This document shows positions 7,602-13,454 of a stretch of DNA of 21,943 nt, in pieces; position 1 is the stretch's first letter, and the number at the start of each line of letters is the position of its first letter. The position numbers and the translations under genes were made by a program. The notes under the pieces were generated by a model. It was given only the letters and a program-made list of their open reading frames with translations, did not search any database and was not told the DNA's origin. The DNA lies in contig CAIKJM010000326.1 in the NCBI GenBank assembly GCA_903827735.1, forward strand, positions 1 to 21,943. The letters run 5' to 3'. The DNA comes from an uncultured Rhodanobacter sp. (GTDB lineage Bacteria > Pseudomonadota > Gammaproteobacteria > Xanthomonadales > Rhodanobacteraceae).

Positions 7602-8583
7602 AAGACCTCCACCACTGCGCAAAACGGGCGATTCCCTCGTTAACGCTGATCGTCGGCGCGTAGCCCAGCTGCTGCCGCGCCGCGGAAATATCCAGCGTCT
7701 GCGAGTAGCCGAGGACGCCCACACCATAGCGACTCAAGCGTGGCTCTGGATGTCCCGGCAGGGCATTGGCAATCGCCTCGGCAGCGCCACCAAGAACGAT
7801 CGCAACATTGCGCGGTAATGGAATCATTCTTACTTTCAAATCCAGTGCGCTAAAAAGACGGTGCAACAAATCACGCACATGCATGGATTCACCATTGGTA
7901 ATGTTGAATGCGCGACCGTCCCCAGGCACGGTGGATTCCATGCTTGATTGCACAGCAGCTACGACGTTGCCTACATAGGTGACATCGATCAATGCTTTTC
8001 CGTCGCCAATCGTGGGAAACCAGCCGCGTTTCGCCAATCCAAGCAGGCGCGGGAATATGGCCCTGTCGCCCTCACCGAACACGGCTCTCGGCCGAAGAAT
8101 GAGTGCGGGAAGCCCTGCCGATGCGGCCTCCCTCACACATTGCTCGGCCATCCATTTTGTTTCGGCATAGGCGTTGATCCAGCGGCGCGGCGGCTTAAAG
8201 GCCTCGGCTGTATTGAGCTGATCGCCAAAACGAAAATAAATGCTTGGCGATGAGAAATGAATGAGACGTCGAACGCCCGATTGCCGCGACGCATCCAGTA
8301 GACGTTTCGTTGCACGCACGTTTGCCGCCATGAATTGTTCGCGCCTCCCCCAGGGCGATGACAGCGCAGCGCAATGGATGACAATCTCTGTGCCGTCGGT
8401 CAACGGCAGCACGGCGTCAGTCGAAAGATCGACGATGCGGGTGCGTAAGCCCTCGCGGGTAAGGATATCGAGTCGGCTCTTGTCCCGACCTGTTGCAATC
8501 ACGTGATGCCCCTGCGCGTGGAAATGCCTGGCCACATGAGAGCCAATAAATCCCGAGGCGCCGGTTACCAGAATGCGTGTCAT
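7588..8583 (-). CDS. NAD(P)-dependent epimerase/dehydrogenase, OleD/3beta-HSD-like
   Basis: A 331-residue extended short-chain dehydrogenase. The Rossmann nucleotide-binding motif TGASGFIG is at residues 7-14 and the catalytic YAETK (Tyr139, Lys143) is preceded by a serine cluster FSSPS (110-114). Segments LRPRAVFGEGDRAIFPRLL and IGDGKALIDVTYVGNV are characteristic of the 3beta-hydroxysteroid dehydrogenase-like subgroup, which includes OleD, the 2-alkyl-3-oxoalkanoate reductase of olefin biosynthesis. It may therefore reduce a beta-keto acyl product of the neighbouring ketoacyl synthase, although sugar epimerase-type chemistry cannot be excluded. The ATG at 8583 is three bases after the synthase stop (TAG GTC ATG). 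The 3' end overlaps the MBL gene by 14 bases. The gene is second in the operon. Confidence 0.92.
   Translation of the reverse strand: MTRILVTGASGFIGSHVARHFHAQGHHVIATGRDKSRLDILTREGLRTRIVDLSTDAVLPLTDGTEIVIHCAALSSPWGRREQFMAANVRATKRLLDASRQSGVRRLIHFSSPSIYFRFGDQLNTAEAFKPPRRWINAYAETKWMAEQCVREAASAGLPALILRPRAVFGEGDRAIFPRLLGLAKRGWFPTIGDGKALIDVTYVGNVVAAVQSSMESTVPGDGRAFNITNGESMHVRDLLHRLFSALDLKVRMIPLPRNVAIVLGGAAEAIANALPGHPEPRLSRYGVGVLGYSQTLDISAARQQLGYAPTISVNEGIARFAQWWRSCAQY
7606..7613 (-). promoter_or_regulatory. Strong ribosome-binding site deciding the MBL GTG start
   Basis: The minus strand reads GGTGGAGG, then TCTT, then GTG at 7601-7599. It lies inside the last codons of the dehydrogenase gene and fixes the start of the MBL gene. 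Confidence 0.7.
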
Positions 8584-8586
8584 GAC

Positions 8587-9600
8587 CTAGTACCTCATCA
8601 CGGCGCCGCCGAAGGACAGCCCGGCTCCAGAGCCCACCAGCGCGATCAAGTCGCCCCGCCTGACGCGACCGCTAGTAATGGCGTGATGCAGCGTGACTGG
8701 AATGGATGCTGCCATTTGATTGCCGCGGTTTGCCAATACACGCACCAGCATTTTGGAGGGAAATCCTAATGCGGCTTCCAGATGATCGAGCCCTTTGGCG
8801 CTTGCCTGGTGCGGGACGATGCAAGCCAGTTGTCCCAGCGCGACTTGGGCGCGTTGGAATAAACGATCAAGGAAAGCGGGCAGCCTTTGTGCGGCCATCC
8901 GGTAGGTCGCCCGCCCCTCCATTTCGAAACAGGCACCGCGAAGGAATTGCTCCATATCGGTGCGTGGGCGAATGCGCGTTCCGCCGGATCTCACTTGGCA
9001 CAGGTCGGCTCCGACCGAGAACGTCTCGAAATGGGTGCCCAAAATCTCGGAGTCTTCCGCTTCGGTTGTCTGTCCGAGCACCACGGCAGCGGCGCCGTCA
9101 CCAAACAGCATGGCGGTTTCCGGGTCGTCCGGGCGAAGGCCCGCCGACGCAATTTCGCTGGATACGATGAGTACGCGACGATAACGGCCCGCGGCCATCG
9201 CGGCGCTCAACAGGTCCAGTGCAGCAATAAAGCTCAGGCACGTGGCGTTGATGTCGAATGCCGGAATGCCGCTTTCTCCGAGCCCGAGCTGACGCTGAAT
9301 CAGCACAGCCGAACACGGTATCGCCTGCTCCATGACGCTGCATGCTGAGACGATGCAGTCAAGTTCGTGCGCTTCCATACCAGCCGCTTCAAGCGCGGAT
9401 TGTGCGGCAGCGGCGCCCATGAACGACGACGTTTCGCCTTCGTCGGCGTAGTAGCGCCGCTCGATGCCTGCGTGCCTGAGCGTCCAGCCTGGAGTCTTTG
9501 CCCACCGTTTATCGAGTGCGTGCGACTCGACGCATGTTCCGGGAAGATGCTCACCCGTGCCAAGAATCCTGATGCGAAGCGGTTTATTGATTGTTGCCAT
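8587..9600 (-). CDS. FabH-like 3-oxoacyl-ACP synthase III
   Basis: A 337-residue thiolase-fold condensing enzyme of the KAS III family, first gene of the operon. The catalytic triad is complete: Cys121 in INATCLSF, His264 in VPHQAS and Asn294 in NRGNQMAAS. The N-terminal ILGTGEHLP, the LFGDGAAAVVLG segment and the C-terminal GDLIALVGSGAGLSFGGAV are family signatures. Because the cell must have a housekeeping fabH elsewhere, and this copy lies with tailoring enzymes, it more likely joins an unusual starter or forms a beta-keto product than primes normal fatty acids. Two in-frame ATGs lie at 9606 and 9600; 9600 is chosen because an AAGGA is eight bases before it, but 9606 is nearly as good. A longer form from an ATG at 9690 has an N-terminus unlike the family. 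No acyl carrier protein gene is in the window. Confidence 0.92.
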   Translation of the reverse strand: MATINKPLRIRILGTGEHLPGTCVESHALDKRWAKTPGWTLRHAGIERRYYADEGETSSFMGAAAAQSALEAAGMEAHELDCIVSACSVMEQAIPCSAVLIQRQLGLGESGIPAFDINATCLSFIAALDLLSAAMAAGRYRRVLIVSSEIASAGLRPDDPETAMLFGDGAAAVVLGQTTEAEDSEILGTHFETFSVGADLCQVRSGGTRIRPRTDMEQFLRGACFEMEGRATYRMAAQRLPAFLDRLFQRAQVALGQLACIVPHQASAKGLDHLEAALGFPSKMLVRVLANRGNQMAASIPVTLHHAITSGRVRRGDLIALVGSGAGLSFGGAVMRY

Positions 9601-9700
9601 TTGCATAATCCTTGCCCCTGAATGCATCCGTTGCGGTGAAGCGTGCGGGCTGCAGACAACCGGATGCAAATCGGAATGCCAACGGCACACTTCGTGAGCC

Positions 9701-9727
9701 CGTGGGTATCATATATTGATACGCATG
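9701..9727. promoter_or_regulatory. Palindromic operator candidate between regulator and operon
   Basis: GTATCA-TATAT-TGATAC (9706-9722) has perfect 6-base arms. With flanks the arms extend to 11 bases (9701-9711 and 9717-9727) with 9 of 11 pairs matching. It lies 26-47 bases upstream of the XRE regulator ATG, and TATATT (9712-9717) within it could be that gene's -10 box. On the other side the ketoacyl synthase starts about 100 bases away. A dimeric HTH regulator binding here could control itself and possibly the operon. I see no convincing -35 box in either direction. Confidence 0.55.
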
Positions 9728-9747
9728 GGCTCTAGGGAAGATCAGAG

Positions 9748-10479
9748 ATGGCTGGATCGGCGGCAGTCGTACAAGCAATTCGCGCCATTCTCCGCGAGCG
9801 CGGCATGACGTATCGCGACCTCGCCGACCTGATGGGTCTCAGCGAACCGACAGTTAAGCGAGACCTTGGTCGAGGCGATTTTTCGCTAAGCCGGCTTGAT
9901 CGCATTTGTGATGTTCTAGGCGTCACGGTTGGTGACCTTGTACGCAATGATCGTCCGCTAGCGAATACGCTGACCGAGCTCAGTCAAAAACAAGAGGTCG
10001 CGCTCACCGTCGACTCCAAGTTACTGCTGATTACCTATCTAATCGTGAACGACTGGCGATTCGGTGAAATGATGTCAACGTATCGCATTGACGAGAACGA
10101 GCTGATATCGCTGTTGTTGAAATTGGACAAGCTGCGCATCATTGAGTATCGCCCACCGCGCCGCATCAAGAAATTAACTGCGCGCAACTTTTCTTGGCGC
10201 AAGGATGGGCCTGTGCAGGCGTTCTTTCTTACCCGCGTTTTACCGGACTACTTCAATAGCTCCTTCGATGGTGTGGGTGATGCATTCCACTTCGTCGGAG
10301 CCACTCTTTCGGAAGCGTCTCGCGCACGCATGAAGGTCGCCATCGAACATCTTGCCGAGGAGTTTGAAGATCTGGCGCGCCGGGATTCGAGGCGTCCACT
10401 CGATGCTAGGAGTGGCTGCAGCGCGGTCATTGCCTTCAAAAAGTGGGAGTTTTCAGATTTCACTTTGCTAAGGCGATAG
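9748..10479 (+). CDS. XRE-family HTH transcriptional regulator
   Basis: A 243-residue protein with an N-terminal Cro/C1-type helix-turn-helix at about residues 6-62: the recognition region reads YRDLADLMGLSEPTVKRDLG followed by SRLDRICDVLGVTVGDL. The remaining 180 residues are not a known ligand-binding domain that I can name with certainty. They begin with a winged-helix-like stretch (about 85-140) and end with a helical part (GATLSEASRARMKVAIEHLA) somewhat like the C-terminal domain of TIGR02147/DUF4423 regulators. It is divergent from the seven-gene operon, shares its lower GC content (28 G+C in 60 bases at 10081-10140, counted by hand), and is therefore the likely pathway regulator. The ATG at 9748 follows an AGGGAAG seven bases upstream. 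Whether it activates or represses cannot be told. Confidence 0.9.
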   Translation: MAGSAAVVQAIRAILRERGMTYRDLADLMGLSEPTVKRDLGRGDFSLSRLDRICDVLGVTVGDLVRNDRPLANTLTELSQKQEVALTVDSKLLLITYLIVNDWRFGEMMSTYRIDENELISLLLKLDKLRIIEYRPPRRIKKLTARNFSWRKDGPVQAFFLTRVLPDYFNSSFDGVGDAFHFVGATLSEASRARMKVAIEHLAEEFEDLARRDSRRPLDARSGCSAVIAFKKWEFSDFTLLRR

Positions 10480-10521
10480 GTTTTTCTGGTGTCTTCTGTC
10501 AGTCGAGCTGTTTATAGAGTG

Positions 10522-10599
10522 GCGCGGGGTTCAAAACGAGTTGACCGGCCATCACGTTCCGTCATGATGATAAAGCGAAAGATTATTTTGACCCCGCGT
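10522..10599. repeat. Imperfect inverted repeat at the right boundary of the low-GC block
   Basis: GCGCGGGGTTCAAAA (10522-10536) and TTTTGACCCCGCGT (10586-10599) are inverted copies with one extra T in the left arm and a mismatch at the outer end. About 49 bases lie between, so the element is 78 bases long. It sits in the 243-base gap between the regulator stop and the exporter gene. It may be an intergenic repeat of a REP/MITE kind or the worn ends of a small mobile element. A short perfect palindrome CAACGTTG follows at 10603-10610. No transposase is present. The rest of the gap holds no feature that I can support. Confidence 0.5.
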
Positions 10600-10722
10600 A
10601 CTCAACGTTGATACTCGGCGTTCACGGCTCCGTTATGCGATGGCAGAGCTCCGGGCAGTCAGTTTTGGCCGTGCGTTTGCCATCGCCGCATCCGCCGCTG
10701 CTTTCAGTCAGGGGTTTCAGTG

Positions 10723-12147
10723 ATGAATCAAGTGAAGATCGAATTGCCCGGAACGGTTCAACCTTCCACTGATGTGGCGGCAAAGACAGTGGGTGGCAGT
10801 TTTTTTTCCAACGAAGATTGGTGGTCCGTATGGGTGGGCCTGCTGCTGGTGGCCGTAGCGTGGCTCGCCTTTGCTTCGGGCAGCAGCATCAAGTGGCTGG
10901 CTTCGGCGCCGACGAAATGGACTAGCCTCGCGCAGGCTGGAGCCGATCTCACCGCGCATGTGCCGAATTACGTCGCGCTGTTTGTGGTGTTTGCCGTGCT
11001 GTTTGGCGTGGCCCTGGCGGTGCTGAAGCAGCGACTCGCGCACTTTTTGCCGGCATTCTTGATTCTGTTTGTGGTCTCGCTGCTGATTTTTGAAGTCGCC
11101 GCGTGGACGCAGGCCTCGCACTACAACCTCGAGGCGCCGCTGGTGGCGCTGCTGCTCGGTCTGATCGTGTCGAATCTGGTACGCCTGCCGGCATGGTTCC
11201 AGGCCGGTTTGCGGGTGGAGTTTTTTATCAAGGTCGGCATCGTGCTGTTGGGCGCGACGCTGCCGTTCACGCTGCTGGTGTGGGCCGGGCCGGTCGCGGT
11301 AGGACAAGCGACGGTGGTGTCGCTGCTGACTTTCTTCGTGATCTTTTTCAGCGGCCGCGCGCTGGGGCTGGATCGTCGCTTTGCCGCCGTGCTCGGCGTG
11401 GGCGGTGCGGTGTGCGGCGTGTCGGCGGCTATCGCGATTGCCGGCGCGGTACGCGCCAAACGCGAGCAGGCATCGGTGGCGATTACCCTGGTGGTGCTGT
11501 GGGCAATCGTGATGATTTTCGTACTGCCGTTCGCGTCGCATGCGCTGGGCCTGTCGACCGGCGTGGCCGGTGCGTGGATCGGCACGTCCGAATTTGCCGA
11601 CGCGGCCGGTATCGCCGCGGCGCAAGCTTACGGCGACATCGCGCGCAACGCCGGTGGCGTGATCACCGGAGCACCGGAGGCGGCCCTGCAAAACTTCACC
11701 CTGATGAAAGTTGTGGGGCGCGATATCTGGATCGGCATCTGGGCATTCGTGCTGGCCTGGGTAGCCACCACGCGCTGGGACGCTTTCGACGATGGCGTGC
11801 AGGTCAGGAAAGTGGACGCCGGCGAAATCTGGGCCCGCTTTCCGAAATTCGTGATCGGCTTTGTGATCGCCTCGGCGCTGATCACCTGGGTCGCCAGCGG
11901 TTACTCGCTGGCCGATTACCGAAAGGTGGTGACGCCGGGTCTGGTGGCACCGATCACCGCGCTGCGCACCTGGGCGTTTACCTTTTGCTTTCTCAGCATC
12001 GGTTTGACCACGCGGCTGGGTTCGTTGAGCAAGACAGGCTGGAAGCCGTTTCTCGCCTTCACGGCGGGCGTGGTGGTCAACATCATCATCGGCTACGTGA
12101 TGTCGGTTCACGTGTTCGCTGGGTATTGGGACAGCGTGGGGCACTGA
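10723..12147 (+). CDS. YeiH-type putative sulfate exporter family membrane protein
   Basis: A 474-residue inner-membrane protein of the UPF0324/Cons_hypoth698 family (YeiH-like, 'putative sulfate exporter'). It has about ten to twelve hydrophobic segments, among them residues 36-52, 83-100, 108-123, 138-155, 173-193 and 198-213. The family core is seen in LEAPLVALLLGLIVSN, FFIKVGIVLLGATLPF, the glycine-rich GVGGAVCGVSAAIAIAGAV and TSEFADAAGIAAAQ; the C-terminus has TFCFLSIGLTTR, another signature. At 474 residues it is longer than E. coli YeiH (about 350), the extra length being an N-terminal region with two more helices. The transported substrate of the family is not proven. ATG 10723 is taken with AGGGG eight bases upstream; the adjoining GTG at 10720 is also possible. 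The stop shares one base with the next start (TGATG), so the downstream small gene is probably co-translated. Confidence 0.9.
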   Translation: MNQVKIELPGTVQPSTDVAAKTVGGSFFSNEDWWSVWVGLLLVAVAWLAFASGSSIKWLASAPTKWTSLAQAGADLTAHVPNYVALFVVFAVLFGVALAVLKQRLAHFLPAFLILFVVSLLIFEVAAWTQASHYNLEAPLVALLLGLIVSNLVRLPAWFQAGLRVEFFIKVGIVLLGATLPFTLLVWAGPVAVGQATVVSLLTFFVIFFSGRALGLDRRFAAVLGVGGAVCGVSAAIAIAGAVRAKREQASVAITLVVLWAIVMIFVLPFASHALGLSTGVAGAWIGTSEFADAAGIAAAQAYGDIARNAGGVITGAPEAALQNFTLMKVVGRDIWIGIWAFVLAWVATTRWDAFDDGVQVRKVDAGEIWARFPKFVIGFVIASALITWVASGYSLADYRKVVTPGLVAPITALRTWAFTFCFLSIGLTTRLGSLSKTGWKPFLAFTAGVVVNIIIGYVMSVHVFAGYWDSVGH

Positions 12148-12422
12148 TGCAGGCGTTGCCCGTGGTTGTCGAGAACAGAGTGCCTCCTGTGCAGGACGCG
12201 CGGGTGGCTGTTTCGCGCTGTGGCGACTGCCGCTATCGCCTGGACGATCGCCTGGCGATCGAGCAGCGCGTTGCCGGGCTGGCCGTGTTCGGCTCGGCTT
12301 ATGGCGCAAGCATCGGAGCAAGCAGGCTTTGTGTCTTGCATGACCGGCTGGTGTCGCCGGACGACCGCTGCGCGGGGTTTGTGCCGATCACGATCCTTGC
12401 GGCACCAGTCAATCAAGGCTGA
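12147..12422 (+). CDS. Small four-cysteine protein, unknown function
   Basis: A 91-residue protein that I do not recognise. Its start overlaps the exporter stop by one base (TGATG at 12145-12149), good evidence for translational coupling and thus for a real gene. Four cysteines, Cys25, Cys28, Cys62 and Cys75 (C-x2-C-x33-C-x12-C), could bind zinc or an iron-sulphur cluster. Motifs around them are RCGDCRYR, GLAVFGSAYGAS, SRLCVLHDR and DRCAGFVP. There is no signal peptide or membrane helix, so it should be cytoplasmic. It ends 15 bases before the convergent darP stop. Pairing with a putative sulphur-oxyanion exporter suggests an accessory role in sulphur or redox metabolism, which is inference only. 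Confidence 0.72.
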   Translation: MQALPVVVENRVPPVQDARVAVSRCGDCRYRLDDRLAIEQRVAGLAVFGSAYGASIGASRLCVLHDRLVSPDDRCAGFVPITILAAPVNQG

Positions 12423-12437
12423 GCCTGCGTGATGCGC

Positions 12438-13034
12438 TTACGCGTGTGTGTCGTCGCCCTCGCCGTCGGTCTTTGCGATATCGCCAGCGTCGTCCTGCTT
12501 GGTTGCCGCCAGATCCTTCAATAGCTGAAAAATCTCGCGATACGCGCGGGGCGGCTTGTTCGGCGTTTCTTTCTCTAGGCGCGCTTTGCGCACCAGCGAG
12601 CGCAGGTGCTGGCGGTCGACCTGCGGGTGTTCGTTGATCAGTTCGGAGAGTGCGGCTTCTTCCTCATTGATCAGGCGGTCGCGCATCGCTTCGAGCCGAT
12701 GCATGGCGGCGTTTTCCTGACGCTGCTTCTCGCGATTCTCGCCGAGTTCGGCGCGTACCGAGGCGAACACTTCGTCTTCATAGCGGCGCATAACTTTGGC
12801 GAGAAAGGCGAGCTGTCGTTTGTGCGCGATGTGCGCAGTGATGTTGCGTGTGCGGGTGATTTCCTCGCGCACGTCGTCGGGCAGCTCGAGCTTGGCCAGC
12901 CGGCTGGGCTGCATGGCGACCAGCTGGCTCGCCAGCGCCAGTACGGCCAGCGCCTCACGGCGCTGCTGGGTGCGGCTGGGACCGTAGTCTTCTTCGTCGA
13001 GTTCGGTCTGGTTACGGCTGCGGCTCGGGCTCAC
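12438..13034 (-). CDS. darP: DarP (YjgA), 50S ribosomal subunit assembly factor
   Basis: A DUF615 protein of 198 residues, close to E. coli YjgA/DarP (183), which binds late 50S precursors and helps the maturation of the peptidyl-transferase centre. Signs: the acidic lead-in ELDEEDYGPSRTQQRREAL, then LPDDVREEI, TAHIAHKRQLAFLAKVMR and a charged helical C-terminus with REIFQLLKDL. The family typically reads K-S-x-x-K/Q-R-x-x-x-A in the lead-in; here SRTQQRREA stands at that place. The start is taken as GTG at 13034 because the residues before it have no family character; the ribosome-binding site (GGAA nine bases upstream) is moderate. It follows the DUF1653 gene by 31 bases on the same strand, so the two are probably one transcript, and it is divergent from pmbA, a frequent neighbour in gammaproteobacteria. 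Confidence 0.93.
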   Translation of the reverse strand: MSPSRSRNQTELDEEDYGPSRTQQRREALAVLALASQLVAMQPSRLAKLELPDDVREEITRTRNITAHIAHKRQLAFLAKVMRRYEDEVFASVRAELGENREKQRQENAAMHRLEAMRDRLINEEEAALSELINEHPQVDRQHLRSLVRKARLEKETPNKPPRAYREIFQLLKDLAATKQDDAGDIAKTDGEGDDTHA

Positions 13035-13065
13035 GGTTTCAATTCCAGGATGGGGCGTTGGGTGA

Positions 13066-13317
13066 TCAGACTTGCGGGTGGCGATCGCTGGCTGTGTCGG
13101 ACGGGTCGGCCTGTTCGAGCGCGAACCGCGGAATCGGCTCGCCGTCCAGTTCGATCGTTTCGACGAACATGGCCGCCGGGCGCACCCAGAGGCCGTAATC
13201 GCCGTACAGCGCCTGATAGACCACCAGTGGCTCCATCGTTTCACTGTGCTGCGCGGTGCCCAGCACGCGGTAGCGCTGGCCCTTGTAGTGGCGATAAGTG
13301 CCGGGAACGGGTGTCAT
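13066..13317 (-). CDS. DUF1653 domain protein
   Basis: An 83-residue DUF1653 protein. Nearly the whole length is the domain: PGTYRHYKGQRYRVLGTAQH, HSETMEPLVVYQALYG, LWVRPAAMFVETIELDGEPI and PRF. The family is small, cytoplasmic and of unknown biochemical role. The ATG at 13317 has GGAGA six bases upstream. It leads a likely two-gene unit with darP and is divergent from pmbA; the 137-base gap 13318-13454 must hold both promoters. Nothing unusual in length or composition. Confidence 0.9.
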   Translation of the reverse strand: MTPVPGTYRHYKGQRYRVLGTAQHSETMEPLVVYQALYGDYGLWVRPAAMFVETIELDGEPIPRFALEQADPSDTASDRHPQV

Positions 13318-13454
13318 GCGGGTTCTCCGCGGCTCTTTTCATTTCGCCGCGGCGACCCCATCTGAGGGTCTCACCCCGTTTCGGGATCGCGTGGAATGGC
13401 AGGCCGGCTTTAGCGAGCCACTATTCTACGCGTCAAACCCTCAGGAAGCCCAAC

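Noticed and set aside
10524..10573. Short minus-strand frame starting ATGACGGAACGTGATGG in the repeat region, ending like the start of a GntR-type protein
   Set aside because: It is only 17 codons long and stops within the gap; the likeness is too short to support a gene or remnant.
10717..12321. 534-codon open frame antisense to the exporter gene
   Set aside because: Very rich in Arg, His, Gln and Pro with no domain; it is a high-GC shadow of the membrane-protein gene, whose helices and family motifs are clear.
12606..13454. Long in-frame extension upstream of pmbA
   Set aside because: It overlaps darP and DUF1653 on the other strand and has no PmbA-like residues; the GTG at 13455 with AGGAA fits the family N-terminus.
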